NCBI GenBank assembly: GCA_047967505.1
Contig: CM106538.1
Length of the DNA: 64,000 nt
Strand: one strand, 5' to 3'
DNA from: Dipteris shenzhenensis
Taxonomy: Eukaryota > Polypodiophyta > Polypodiopsida > Gleicheniales
Of this stretch, positions 1 to 10,690 are shown in pieces. Every line of letters begins with the position of its first letter. Positions within the stretch are counted from its first letter, which is position 1. Below the pieces are notes generated by a model. That model was not told the DNA's origin and did no database searches. It was given only the letters and a program-made list of their open reading frames with translations. The position numbers were made by a program, and so were the translations under genes.

Positions 1-525
1 CTTTGCGGAATGTCCCTGAAGTCCTTGAGATATGACTCCAGGGACTTGGTACCCTCTGATAAGGTCTGGAGCTTTCGGAAGTAATTGTACTCATCGGGTT
101 CTTACAGAACCTCTTTTGTGAAAGCTTCACAAAATTCATCCCAAGTCTTGGGAGCGCAAGGCTTTACCTTCGACTCTCGCCACCATGTAAACGCCTTTCC
201 TTACATTTCAACGAGGGTCAGACATATTTTTTCCAAGATAATCAATGATGGCGAAATGAGCTCCCTTCTTCTTTAACCAAGAATGAACCTACTCTGGAGT
301 GCGCTGTCTTTCTTTTTGCTTGAATATATCTTAGGAGAAAAAGAGGGCATATCATTAATGTTTCTTGTGGGCTTCGTGAATTTGTTGCAAAGCTAATGGC
401 TGCTGCAAATAAACTCTGAAGATGATTTGCGTCAATTTGGACCACTGCCACCTGTGAAGGAGCAGTTGGTCTAGTAGCTTGATATGCTCTCACATATACA
501 AATCCACACACCCACTCATTCAAAC
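1..525 (-). pseudogene. Ty3/gypsy gag remnant (element G1)
   Basis: Reading the minus strand gives a retrotransposon capsid (retrotrans_gag-like) stretch with the features TWDEFCEAFTKEVL, DEYNYFRKLQTL and SYLKDF. It is broken by an in-frame TAA at 102-104 and by frame changes further upstream, where fragments such as ANHLQSLFAAA and RTPE..HSWLKKKGA remain. The gag runs off the left edge, so the rest of the element lies outside the window. The PBS and LTR at 1085 and above have the matching orientation and probably belong to it. Non-functional. Confidence 0.75.
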
Positions 526-1084
526 TTTAAGTTAAGAAGTTACTTTCTAAAAGTACTTTTCTAGGACATCAACCCTTCTAGGAAAGTTCTAAAAGAAAGG
601 GAAAGTTTATGTGCCACACCTTATCCATGCAGCTTAGCCCCTCATGCAGCCCATGCATGGCATCACGTTTTGCACACTTTGCACAGCTAATCCAACCTCT
701 CCTTCGGCCTCCTTCCCATGCCCATAAGTTCATCTATACTTCAAATCGTCCCCTCCTAGCTGCAAACTATTGCTCTCGCAGCCTCTTCCTTCCCAACAAT
801 TTCTCTCAAACAAATCTACACTCCTTGCTGCGAATTCTATTCCCTGCTCCTATCTCGACCTTCATCGTCTCTTGCAGAGCATGCAACTTGCAAACATAGC
901 CATAAGAATCCAAAATGAGATACCTCAACAATTCAAATCTATTCTGTAGTCATATCTCCAAGCAATACCATGAAACTAAGCACCACGAATTCTCATCGCC
1001 TTCCTCAATCTTGCAATCACTCACAAACAATTGCAAGATTATAACAAATCATTTGAAGCTCTAGAATCATGGAGATAAGAGTTC
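526..1084 (-). other. Untranslated leader / decayed 5' part of gypsy G1
   Basis: No coding signal was recognised on either strand. By position this is the sequence between the PBS and gag of element G1. Short open frames on the + strand here look incidental. Confidence 0.4.
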
Positions 1085-1096
1085 GCTCTAATACCA
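1085..1096 (-). other. Primer binding site of gypsy G1 (tRNA-Met type)
   Basis: On the minus strand this reads TGGTATTAGAGC, one base different from the common plant initiator-tRNA-Met PBS TGGTATCAGAGC. Two bases separate it from a putative LTR end (...GTGTCA). Confidence 0.65.
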
Positions 1097-1098
1097 AA

Positions 1099-1689
1099 TG
1101 ACACAACCCCCAAGCTAGGGATCTAGGATCTACTCTATTCCTTGCTAACCTGCAAGCATAGCCCAATACCACTAGGCAAACATAGGGACACATAAGGTGT
1201 TGGCTAGTTTGTCACCACCCTACCAAAGATCCCTTAGGATCACCCCCTAGCTAGAGGCTAGGCAACCTCTCATCATAGTCAAATCCATGTAAGACTACGC
1301 GTTCCATACCACATAGCCCCATCTACGCTCAGATCATTAGGGAGACACATGCAGTGACGGGCTCTTAACCTAGTTGGGTATTCTCTAGAGGCCTGTGTTG
1401 GGAAGACTCCCCTTAGTGTACCAAAGGTATCACATGTCCTAATTGTCCCATGGTTAGGCCTACCTAACCTCCATAACACTAGCCACATTATGTCCATGCG
1501 TGGAAAAAACACAGACACACTTCCAAGACCCCTTGACGAAGGGATCACCATTCAGTGAGGCTGATAGCCATGTATGCAGCACCCTTCTTGGGGAGTGATC
1601 TCTCAGCGTCTGATTGGAGGAGATTTGAGATGCTATAGGTGATTATTGGATTTGGATGATTCAGATAAGCCATCAGTCCCTCATGAGAT
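1099..1689 (-). repeat. Putative 5' LTR of gypsy G1
   Basis: Inferred from the PBS. On the minus strand the LTR would end ...GGGTTGTGTCA at 1099. Its other end is not visible, and 1689 is only an upper bound set by the next recognisable element. No coding was seen. Confidence 0.4.
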
Positions 1690-3056
1690 AGTATAGGCAG
1701 AGTTCGCTATGATTCCACTCCAAATTGATCACCTCCACAATATTTTAGGCTTTGCCTAGTTGAAGACTATTGAGGTTAGCATTGGCGCCATCCAGACGCT
1801 AGTAGATATAGGGTTAACACAGCGTGGTATGCACATATATCCATATGGTTTTTCTGTCAAGGGATTCAGATGGTTTTTTAGTCAAGGAAAGCAGGAGTTC
1901 TTCACCAAGATTAACTTTTATCATGACTACTTTCTGAGAGTATCAGAGGATGGAGTGATCATCAGACCCTAGTTCCTAGAGGATAGATGAGTCTCACATG
2001 CATTGGTGATTGCTACTAGAAACATGCGGATCTTGTCCTAGAAGCTGAGGATCAAGACAGGGAGAGCCACATGCACACATAGAGAGAATGGAATTTGCAG
2101 GCTAGGCACCCTAGGGGAGATGGAGATAGAGGAGCATTTCCTATGTATTTGTCCAATCTATTATGAGATTCGTGGGAAATACCATTTCCTTTTCTAGACT
2201 GATCCACTTTCATGGCTAGGTCTGCATTAGGCTCTATCTGATTGGATTTGGCGACATAGAGAGACCCTATGGAGACAAACTAGTTAGTAGGAGGTGACAA
2301 TGCCAAATGAGATAGGGTTAGACCAGGCATCGTGACATGTAATAGACGTCTATACATTCGAGTCTGCCCTAGAACACAACAGAGTGGAGGAGGAGGTAGC
2401 TGATATGAATGCAGAGTGGATCAGCTGGAAGCGACGACATGGAGATGTGGAGATAGAGACATAGAACCACTCACGGTGTAGGGGTTGACCAGTGCATGCA
2501 TGATGGAGCTCCATTCTATCTTAGCTTCATGCAGAGGCGATTGTCAAAGTCGAGGTGTCACTCTCGATATGGCCCACCAGATACAAGGTTTAGGGCGACC
2601 GCGCCTCCCACCGCAACAAGAGATGACCAGGCTGCTAGGCACGAGGATCATAGATGATTTTCGATCACATCCCTTGTCATCTCAAGATTTCCAAGTTTTT
2701 GTATTCTAAATACTAGTATTTTCTTAGTATAGAACTCAGCACGGGTCCTAGTGAGCCCTTTGCCTCAGTCCATATTGGCTTGTATGAGTTTCTTTTATTG
2801 TTATACCTTGTCTCATAGGCCTGTGAGGCCTTATGACATGGGCATGACCGACAGGGGTTACCGTGGCCCTTGTTAGAAGAGCCATCACTAGGAGGCCACG
2901 ATGGACCACATCCGCAGAGAGCCACCAACACTATATCTATGGCTTCATGCCAAAACAGCCCCGCCCATTATAAGGCCCACCATGATATTCCACACCTTTT
3001 TGAGACCCCCATTCACGTGTTTTATGTATCTGACTAGACTTGGTATTAGGTTTGAT

Positions 3057-3088
<32 letters not shown>

Positions 3089-3095
3089 ACTATGA
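1690..3095 (+). mobile_element. LINE 3' segment (C-terminal ORF2 and 3' UTR)
   Basis: Around 2075-2190 the translation shows a degenerate LINE ORF2 C-terminal zinc-knuckle-like motif: CR...TLGE....EEHFLCICP.YYEIRG. Stops interrupt the frame. The same C-terminal block recurs at 9471-10625 and 47083-47960. Bases 2720-2840 (stretches such as CTTGTATGAGT and TGTCTCATAGGC) match 10485-10590 and represent the family's 3' UTR. A (GAT)n run ends the segment. It is 5'-truncated and dead. Confidence 0.7.
3056..3088 (+). repeat. (GAT)n microsatellite
   Basis: About eleven GAT/TGA triplets at the 3' side of the LINE segment. It could be a LINE tail, but the match to the family's usual end is not clear. 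Confidence 0.95.
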
Positions 3096-3149
3096 TCATC
3101 ATGTAGTACTTTGCATGGGTGATCATGCTCATTTAGGAGCTCCACCCTT

Positions 3150-3238
3150 TCAGCTTATTGTATCAAGTTTTTCCTCAGTCTCATAGACCCGTCAGTCTTC
3201 CGAAGACTTTAATAAACTCTCTCTCTCTTTCGCTCTCT
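3150..3238 (+). mobile_element. LINE 3' terminal fragment with (TC)n tail
   Basis: Contains ATTGTATCAA, a GTCTCATAG block, a perfect small hairpin AGTCTTCCGAAGACT, then TTAATAAA followed by TCTCTC. The same order of parts occurs at 10560-10625 and 10626-10735, so I read it as a conserved 3' end. Confidence 0.55.
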
Positions 3239-4257
3239 AGGCGCTGACCACTCTTACCTGACTTTCAGCATCTCAACCTCCATACATCCATATGCACTTT
3301 GATCATGCCCTTGATGCAGTATACATGAGCCATCTATCGTGTGAGCTACGAGACTCCCTTGGGGACTATGTAGACCTTGTCCATGCCTCAGACACTCTAG
3401 TATCAGTGGTTCAGGATGCCACAATGAGATCCTTCCCCACGACTCAATCTACATTGTGCTCCCCAGCTGGGAAGATGCCCTAGAACCCATGGTTCGATGT
3501 TGAGTATCAAGAGATTAGATCCCACCTCATACGGGTGCAAGCCTTGGGGCGTCGTACGAGGATCGAGGCGCAACAAATAGCGCAACAAATATCACGACGA
3601 GTGACTCGTCGAAAGAACAAAGCTTTCCTCTCACATCAGATGGATGAGGTTATTATATCTTTTCGAGGGGGTGATCCCACCTTCGTATGGGGTTTCTAAG
3701 GATAAGTCACCCATTCCTTCACCGATCCAAGGGTCTGGCAAACATATGTGACTTCACTCTACGATGTCCCGATGCAGGCATTGCCAAACTTGTCCTCCTT
3801 ACCCAGGCCCACCACGTCCTCTTTGTTTACTGCACAAAATGTACGAGTTGCACTTTGTTGGCTCCACTACCGTAAAGCCATGGATCATTAGGGGTTGAGG
3901 ACGGAGTACTTTACACATAAGCATGGGATCTTGGCTTTGATCGTAGCACAGGTGCTTAATCATGCGGTATGTCATGGCTTTCCTCTCGCTTGGAGGACCA
4001 TTTTTATTGTACCGATCCACAAAGCAAGGGACCCCATCGATACAGGAACTACCACACACTCATGATAAGCCATACACTGGCCAAGATATACGAATCGGTG
4101 CTAGAGCGAGAGATCAACTCCTATACTGAGGCACATGGGCAGCATGCTCTAGGACATGTAGATTTTCAACGACAACATTCCACCCTTGACTACATCTTCA
4201 CCTTCACCTTACGGGTAGTCATTGAGGAGGTGAGACCCAGATCCTAGAAAGTCTATG
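3239..4257 (+). pseudogene. LINE endonuclease C-terminus to reverse transcriptase N-terminus
   Basis: The + strand reads GADHSYLTF (C-terminal end of an endonuclease domain), then a basic linker with PWFDVEYQEIRSHL and RRVTRRKNKAF, then RT blocks LSSLPRPTT, VPIHKA and ISHTLAKIYESVLEREIN, then GQHALG.VDF. Several frameshifts and stops are present. The copy at 20390-21780 shows the same blocks ([19 protein letters not shown]), so both belong to one family. It ends abruptly at about 4257, where the gypsy element begins. Confidence 0.75.
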
Positions 4258-5400
4258 CTTGAATGATAGGGAATGGTCCGAAGCACTTGAAAGACAGCTT
4301 AGGGCATTGCTTGCCCACCTGCTTCAATCTTTGCTTGATAATTCATAAATACATCCATTGACCCTCTTTATTCTGGACATCTCGTCTGGATTTGTTAGCC
4401 TGGCGAGTGTACGATGCTTGAGGTTTGGCGTTGCGGGTTTTCATGGACTCCGTAATCTCTGTCACATCGATTCGGCGATTTTGTTGGCTTCAAGAGATGG
4501 AGACACCATTTGGGTGAGGAGTGATGTAAACTGCCGTCCAAATGCCACTTCATAAGGTGTGCGACCAATACTCAAAGAATAGGTATCGTTCTAAATGGCC
4601 TGCACAAGCGGAAGAACTACTCCCACTTTCCCTGAGCATCATGACAATATGATTTTAAAATATCAAACGCCATACCATTATACTTTTCTGTCTCTCCATT
4701 TGATTGCAAATGGAAAGCATTGAATATTTACAACCTAGTACCAAAATTATCAAACAAGGCTCGCCAAAATTTTGATGTGAATTTGGAGTCTCTGTCAGAT
4801 GTGATGGTCCTTGGCGACCCTCCAATGGGATACCAATACTTTATGAAAAAACGAGCTACATCTTCAGCGCTGGCCGTCTGTTTGTAGGGCATAAGCATAC
4901 AATATTTACTAAAGCGACAAACAATAGTAAGACATTGAGTGTTATGCGTATTTGCGGATGCTGGGAGTGGTCCCCCGAAATCCATACCTATGTCATAGAA
5001 AGGACCGTCGGGTATTGGCAATGGCATAAGTAAGCTAGCCGCTTTCTTGTGGGAAGCCTTGACCTTTTGGCATATTTGATAATTCTGAACATAGCTGTAT
5101 ATGTCCTTTCACATCTTTGGCCAATAGAAATTGCGCTTTAACTTCTCCAAAGTACCATTGATACCCCAATGACCACCGGTAAGGGCGTCATGGGCATCAT
5201 GAAGAAGTAACTGCCGTTTGTCTTTGAGTACACATAATCTTTTCTTATAGAAAAGCGAACCGTCCTCTACTGAGTAATGGCTCGGAGCAAGAGTCGTGGC
5301 TAACTGGAACTGGGTGTCAAACAGTGCTGACTCTGCGTATTGTGCCTTCATACTATCAAGATCCTTTCCTTTGATTTTGAGCAGAGTGGCCTTCTAGATT
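4258..5400 (-). pseudogene. Gypsy G2 integrase
   Basis: The zinc-binding N-terminal block is at about 5109-5230 (HDAHDALTGGHWGINGTLEK, then NFYWPKM). The catalytic core is at 4728-5027 with GMDFGGPLP and TITSDRDSKF, which hold the first two acidic residues. Downstream (4350-4700) are QSNGETEKYNG, SLSIGRTPYEVAFGR and, near 4290, FGPFPII, the usual integrase C-terminal region. Stops and shifts separate these blocks, so no active enzyme is expected. Confidence 0.88.
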
Positions 5401-5473
5401 GAACCTTTCCGATTTAGAGCATCGACAACATGGTTGTTTTTCCGGGGCCGTACTCGATCATTCCCCCAAACTG

Positions 5474-5830
5474 CTAGAATATCTGGCTCCACTGTTGTTG
5501 CCAATCACTCCATTGTGAACTAGGCATTGTCTGAAGCCACTTAAGGGCTTGGTTATCTATCTTGACCGTGAGAGTCGGTCCATAGAGGAAAGGCTTGCAA
5601 TGTTTTAATGCCTGGATGACATTGAGTAGCTCTCTATCGTACACTGAATAGTTCTTTTCGGCATCGTTGAGCTTTTTGCTGTAATATGCCATGGTATCAT
5701 GTAGCTCTCTATCCTCTTGGTGTAAAGCTACCCCGATGGCGACATTGCTAGCATCTGTGATTACCATACATAGATCATCCCAAGAGACTGTTGCGAGCCA
5801 TGGAAGGCTTGCAAAGCTTTGCGTGTAACT
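5474..5830 (-). pseudogene. Gypsy G2 RNase H
   Basis: Minus-strand reading shows VITDASNVAIGVALHQ, AYYSKKLNDAEKNY, YDRELLNVIQALKH and KIDNQALKWLQ, the RNase H order of Ty3/gypsy polymerases. The Asp and Glu positions expected in TDAS and RELL are visible. The frame is open over this stretch. RT lies upstream and integrase downstream, as expected for gypsy. Confidence 0.88.
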
Positions 5831-6084
5831 TGAATTTTCTATCTGCGTGTCTTTACCCCCTTGAGTAAATCTGTAAGAGGGGCTGCGTATGTCGAGAATC
5901 CATCCATATGCGAGCTGTAAGCTTGACACAAACCCATAAAGGATCGGATCTCTTGAGCCGTCGTGGGGATAGCCCAAGTGGTGATAGCTTGAATCTTCTC
6001 TAGATCTAATCGAATCCCTCGAGCACTAATGATGTTTCCCAAGTACTGAATTTCCCAAGTGGTGATAGCTTGAATCTTCTATGG
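5831..6084 (-). pseudogene. Gypsy G2 reverse transcriptase, C-terminal part
   Basis: Reads GNIISARGIRLDLEKIQAI, TTWAIPTTAQEIRSFMGLC and APLTDLLKG, the RT thumb/connection region. An 81-bp in-frame tandem duplication (5973-6053 repeated from 6054) copies 27 codons. The reading continues beyond the insertion at 6085-6508. Confidence 0.88.
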
Positions 6085-6508
6085 CTCGTTGGGGAGAGAC
6101 TAAAATGAAAACGTTTAGACTTCACAAGCAGTTGTAGCTTGATTGAAGAGATTTTGGACTACCTTTTGATTAGCCTTCTCCTTTAGTGCTAGCCTTCGTC
6201 ATGGCTGAGTCTGCCCTTCACCTCCGGAGTGCCGACAGAAACTCAGTACGAAGACTTTGTATAAATGGATGCTCAAGTATGTGTGGGTGTGTGGATTTGT
6301 ATGTGTGAGAGCATATTTTTATACTATGGTCTACACCCACTGTTGGGCGCTGATGATGTCAGTGGGGATGTCATAGTAGCTAGTCCCTGCTATGCATGAT
6401 GGAGTTTATGGTTTTCAACCTTGTGAGTGACTATCATGAGATTGAAACTGCACTATGTTGTGTTTTTAAAGGATGAGTTTGGGAATGTTCTCGGATTCAT
6501 CTAGGTAT
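6085..6508 (+). mobile_element. 424-bp insertion in gypsy G2 (dispersed repeat R, copy 1)
   Basis: Flanked by a perfect 20-bp direct repeat ATAGCTTGAATCTTCTATGG (6065-6084 and 6509-6528). RT sequence continues on both sides, which defines the insert. It encodes no recognisable protein. Related sequence occurs at 26291-26674 and partly at 12648-12740. The drawn strand follows the copies' shared orientation. A target duplication this long suggests target-primed (LINE-type) retroposition; that is an inference. Confidence 0.75.
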
Positions 6509-6528
6509 ATAGCTTGAATCTTCTATGG

Positions 6529-7104
6529 ATCTAATTGAATCCCTTGAGCTCTAATGATGTTTCCTAGGTACGGAATTTCCAACAACCGAAACTCACTTTT
6601 CTTTGTGTTGCGGTGTAGTTGGTTCTCGCACAATAACTATAGGGCACATCTCACATCCTTAATATGCTGCTCTGTTGTAGCGGAAAAGATAAGGATATCA
6701 TCAAGAAACATGAACATGCACTTCCCAATATAATCTGCAAATACCCGAGAGAGCATCTTGTTGATCGTCGGTGGTGCATTCTTCAGACCAAATGGCATGA
6801 CGATAAACTCGTAATGAGCTCGCTCTGTCCGGAAAGTTGTCTTTGGGATGTCAACTTAAAAAATCCAGACTTGGTGGTGGCCACTCTTGAGATCGATTTT
6901 TGAGAAAAATTTTGCACCATTGAGTCTTTCCAAGATATACTCAATGCGGGGCATAGGGAACTTGTTACTTACTGTAAGCTTGTTCAGTGCTTTGTAGTCT
7001 ACACATAATCGTGCAGACTTATCCTTCTTTGCCACAAATAGAATGGGTGCAACGAATGGCAAAGATGATGGTCTAATAAACCCAGTGCGCAATAACTGAG
7101 ACAA
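6529..7104 (-). pseudogene. Gypsy G2 reverse transcriptase, N-terminal and palm parts
   Basis: Reads FVAPILFVAKKDKSARLCVD, YKALNKLTVSNKFPMPRIE and GAKFFSKIDLKSGHHQV, then after a frame change PFGLKNAPPTINKML and MFLDDILIFS with the catalytic FLDD motif on the minus strand near 6700. Frame changes near 6850 make it non-functional as it stands. Confidence 0.9.
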
Positions 7105-7107
7105 CTG

Positions 7108-7660
7108 CTATTCTAACTCCCCCTCGATAGACTTGGAAAGTCGGTAAGGAAACTTACTTGGAGGTGTGGAGTCTGGAATTAGATCGATGCGATGGTCTTT
7201 CGGTCTGTTGGGCGGTAGCTGGGGTGGCAGATCATCTCGAAGCATGATGTCTTGGAACTCTTGGAGTAGATCCACCATGACTTGCCCCATCGGAGGAGCG
7301 GCTTTAACTACAACGATCTGGCACTGAACATAATCAAGTGCACACATGGCACCCTTGTGGACGGCTCGACCTGCTTGAATATGCGATATTAACAGAATCC
7401 CTGGTATGCTCCGATCATCGCATATCACAGCGGGGGGCTTAGATAAACCTTCCATAATAGTGAAGCTTGTGAGACACGAAAGTGCTTCCCATTGTCGTGG
7501 CATGCTGAGGGGAGATGGCATCTTCTAATCTCCCCATATCGAATATCGCAAGCTGAGCCATATGCTCAAATGAGCGCCTTCTTGTGGTCTCAAGTCGCCC
7601 TCCTTCTTAGCTTAAAAGACCACCGTGGGGATGGCATTCAAAGTAGGGAAGACGGCATTT
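7108..7660 (-). pseudogene. Gypsy G2 linker before RT (protease region not recognised)
   Basis: An open minus-strand frame of 137 codons ends in LIPDSTPPSKFPYRLSK, the conserved stretch just before gypsy RT, preceded by LQEFQDIM and DDLPPQLPPNRP. The aspartic protease that should lie at 7500-7660 is not recognisable; it may be deleted or too diverged. Confidence 0.75.
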
Positions 7661-7664
7661 GTAG

Positions 7665-7985
7665 CTAAGGCTGGTGGCGGGGTTGGAAGAGCCAATACAT
7701 TGGCGACGGAAGAAGTAGGTGCTTTCCCAGCCTGTTTGGCAAGCCACTTAGGACAGGCCTTCTTGCCGTGCTTAGCGACATGGTGGCAATAAAAGCAACG
7801 ATGTTCTTGGTGGTACTGCTTCTGCTCGTCGGGCTGTAGATAGCCTCTGTAATGTCCGCTTTAGCCTTCTCATCTGGAGTCATCTTTGGCTTGGACTCCT
7901 TTTGACCAGAAGCCTAGCTGTCTTGCCTTCTCATCTGGAGTCATCTTTGGCTTGGACTCCTTTTGACGAGAAGCCTGGCTGTCTT
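7665..7985 (-). pseudogene. Gypsy G2 nucleocapsid zinc-knuckle region with 61-bp tandem duplication
   Basis: Around 7780 the minus strand reads CFYCHHVAKHGKKACPKW, a CCHC-type knuckle. Bases 7864-7924 are repeated with few changes at 7925-7985 (61 bp). Because 61 is not a multiple of three, the duplication by itself shifts the gag frame. Confidence 0.75.
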
Positions 7986-8530
7986 TCTCTTGGTACTAGT
8001 TGTCCTTCTTGTGATCCTAACCCGCCCTGTTGTTTGACTGTTGCGGGGCTTTGGAATCCTCTGGACCTGCTTGGGCTCTCCCCCGTTTAGCATCATCTCT
8101 TGATTCTGGGCGAGAGTCAGCGCCCGCTCGTAATCAGGAGGGTCAAAGTTCTGGATGGTAAAACGGATGTTTGTGTCCAATCCTTGAATGAATTGCTTCA
8201 TCTTGTCACTCTCAGACATGCCCAACTGCTACGCCAGAGTGATGACTTTGTTGTTGTGAGTCAGCACAAGCAAACCATTTTGGGAGAGATGAGAAAACTC
8301 TACCTCCAAGTTAAGCATATACTGCGGCGGTAGAAAACGGGCTTGAGATCGGTAACAAACGTTGCCCAAACGAAATTTGTCTTAAAAGTTGTTGGGTTTC
8401 TTAAAAGTTGTTGGGTTTATATGCTTACTTAGCCCAATGTTGCCACCAGGTAACTGCCTCACCGATAAGATGAGGGGCTGCTAGGTGGACTTTGTCTTGA
8501 ATCTGCGCTAAGGGGAGTGGTGTTAGCTTT
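7986..8530 (-). pseudogene. Gypsy G2 gag capsid region
   Basis: Minus-strand blocks include HLIGEAVTWWQHWAK near 8440-8480 and KMKQFIQGLDTNIRFTIQNF near 8150-8220, the retrotrans_gag signature. Interrupted by frameshifts; a short repeat of about 18 bp lies near 8390-8420. Confidence 0.8.
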
Positions 8531-8739
8531 GTAGATGACGAAGCTGTGGCGGTGACTGCGGCCGCGCTCAAACTTGCGTGCATAGTGGCTAAATTTGTTT
8601 GTGTTGGAGAAGTGCCTCCTCATTCTTGCTCATCTGTTTGTGTTGGAGAAGTGTGTCACGCCTCCTCATTACTGCGTTCCTCACACATCACTAAGAGCAG
8701 TATTTCAAAATCTGTGGTTCCTCTTTCGTCTAGCAACTT

Positions 8740-9000
8740 TTATGCTTCTTTTTCCTCCAGACGTCGTTTTGTCTGGTCCAGCTGTGTTCTACTTTCTTGT
8801 AGCTTGGAGGAATGTTCTTCTAGTTGCTGTAGGAGGACTCGATTTTGCTCTAGAAGATTCGCCATCACTTCTTGAGCATTTGGCGGAAGCATATCTTTTT
8901 GGTAGTCTTTCTCCTCTTGATAGTCTTCAAAGTTAACTTCTTTTCCCGACCCTTCCATGGCGCTTGATTGTGTGTCCTTTCTAGATCTTAACTCAACCAT
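8740..9000 (-). pseudogene. Gypsy G2 gag N-terminus
   Basis: An 86-codon minus-strand frame starts with MVELRSRKD at 9000 and continues into a charged, heptad-like stretch (ANLLEQNRVLLQQLEEHSSK), a predicted coiled coil typical of gypsy gag N-termini. It starts 34 bp downstream of the PBS. The link to the capsid region is shifted. Confidence 0.75.
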
Positions 9001-9034
9001 ACGCTCACGATAGTGAAGCTAGATACAAACCGAA

Positions 9035-9046
9035 GCTCTGATACCA
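9035..9046 (-). other. Primer binding site of gypsy G2
   Basis: Minus strand reads TGGTATCAGAGC, the classic plant initiator tRNA-Met PBS, directly followed toward the LTR by T and TGTTGCC-like sequence. Confidence 0.85.
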
Positions 9047-9344
9047 ACAACAGGCAACAGTAATCTAATTGTGTAATCACAACAAGACCACCTTTAAACC
9101 TTTAGCGAGAAATTAGTGTTATGCACCATAGAGAGAGAAAGGAGATAAGGGTAGAGAGAGAATGGGGTCGATAGCCGATTGGGTCCCTGTACCCACTAAG
9201 GGCTCCCTCCCCCAATTAGGGGAAAATTTTGCTTTATATTTGTAGAACTGAGACATACAAATAACCCTCTTTGAGAGAGCACAGAAACTAATTTCTGAAG
9301 AGTATGCTGTGCACACATATTGTAGACCCAAAGATGGAAACACT
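9047..9344 (-). repeat. 5' LTR of gypsy G2 (partial)
   Basis: Located by its position next to the PBS. The end beside the PBS does not show the usual CA. A TATA-like ATATAAA lies on the minus strand near 9234-9240. The outer end is not clear and may be cut by the SINE-like piece at 9345. Confidence 0.45.
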
Positions 9345-9470
9345 AATCTATTGTTCTCCAGTGGGTACCAATGAACAAGATTGACTATCTGACTTGACCT
9401 AAGGCTTAGAGACTGACTTACGTAGCTTGTGCCTGACTGTCCTTGAACAAGGGCTCACAAAGGGGTCACA
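9345..9470 (-). mobile_element. SINE-like repeat, copy 1
   Basis: The minus strand matches 48781-48905: shared blocks are TGA.CCCT, CAAGGACA, GTCAGGCA and CTCTAAGCCTTAGGT, followed by GTACC..CT.GAGAAC. The pol III B box seen in the other copy is interrupted here by about 20 bp. No coding. Confidence 0.45.
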
Positions 9471-10625
9471 GCATACGACTTCAGATGGATCACCTCCCTC
9501 CCTTTCAATATACTTCAGACTTCCCATCTCTCCATATCCCACGAGATGAGATCAACCGTATCATACGGTTGGACCTACTCCAATTATACATATTACAGAC
9601 TTGGGGAGGGGACCATGAGTTCCCTACCAAGATCTAGTTCTACCGGAACCACTACTTGAGAGTATCGGAGGAGGGCCCGATCATCAAGTCCTAATATCTA
9701 GAGGGCAGACAGGTTACCTACGCGCTGAGGATTGCCATAGGACAGATGTGGGTCCCATCTCATTAGTTGAGGATCGAGATAGGGAAGGCTAGAGGTACAC
9801 CCACCAATGGCATATGCACACTGGCTTCAGTGCAGACATAGGAGCACTTCCTATGTATTTGCCTTACTATGAGACCCGAGGACACTATCATTGTTTCTTT
9901 CAGGAGGGACACGGGATCCCACTTTCCCATTTAATGCACTTCCATGACCAGGTTTGTGTTGGCCTCTTTCTGATGGAGATGCGGCAACACAAAGAGAATC
10001 TGCTACACTAGATCAGACAGCAGGAGGGGACAGCACCACATGACACCAATCGGCACAGAGATACATCACTGATTTTTATGCCTTTGAGTCAGCCCCGGGA
10101 CATATTGGAGCAGAGGATGAGGAGATAGCAAACACGAGGGTAGCATGGAACCAACAGCGGGCAGAGACGACGCAAAGCAACAGAGCAGGTGCCTCAGAGG
10201 ATGACTAGAGCACGCACGATGAGGTCCATCCCATCGCTTCTCTACTCAGAGGAGACTGACCAACCCAAGGTGTCACCTTGGATGTCGCCCATGTATACAG
10301 AGATCCCAGAAACCACGTTCCCTGCCACGGCGAGAGACAGCTCGATAGCTACAGATACACGTCTTTGCGTCTTATCGGAGGGATACCACGACTCCCGGAT
10401 ATGACCTTGAAGCTTGCGCACTATCTACTATTGAGAGCCTCAGAGAGTGTATTTTTCAAGTTTTGAGTTTATGAGATTATTAGCTTAGCTTAGCACTCAG
10501 CAAGGGCCTTAGCGAGCCTTTGCTTCAGCCCATGTGGCAGCTTGTATGAGTTATTCTGCTGATTGTAATTTGTCTCATAGGCTTGTGAGGCCTCCCAAAG
10601 ACGTTAATACAAATTTCTTTCTTTC
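9471..10625 (+). mobile_element. LINE 3' segment with (TTTC)n tail
   Basis: Translation gives MDHLPPFQYTS, IIRLDLLQLYILQTWGGDHE and, near 9835, EHFLCIC, matching the C-terminal ORF2 block at 1690-2200. The 3' UTR at 10485-10590 matches 2720-2840. The end reads AGGCTTGTGAGGCCT (hairpin), AGACGTTAATACAAA, then TTTC repeats. Multiple stops and frameshifts. Confidence 0.65.
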
Positions 10626-10690
10626 TTTCTAATTGTATCAATTTCTGTCTTGTCCCGTGGGTCATTTTGGCCCCCCACGGACATTAATAT

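Larger units (their letters stand above)
4258..9344 (-). mobile_element. Ty3/gypsy retrotransposon G2, decayed, 3'-truncated
   Basis: Minus-strand order from 9344 down: LTR, PBS, gag (coiled coil, capsid, zinc knuckle), RT, RNase H, integrase. This is the gypsy order, with integrase last. Frameshifts, stops, an in-frame duplication and a 424-bp insertion interrupt it. No 3' LTR is present; the integrase C-terminus stops at 4258 against a LINE fragment. Domains are listed separately. Confidence 0.9.

Noticed and set aside
9035-9046. tRNA-Met-like 12-mer could suggest a tRNA gene.
   Set aside because: Only the 3' complement is present, at the boundary of LTR and gag, which is what a primer binding site looks like.
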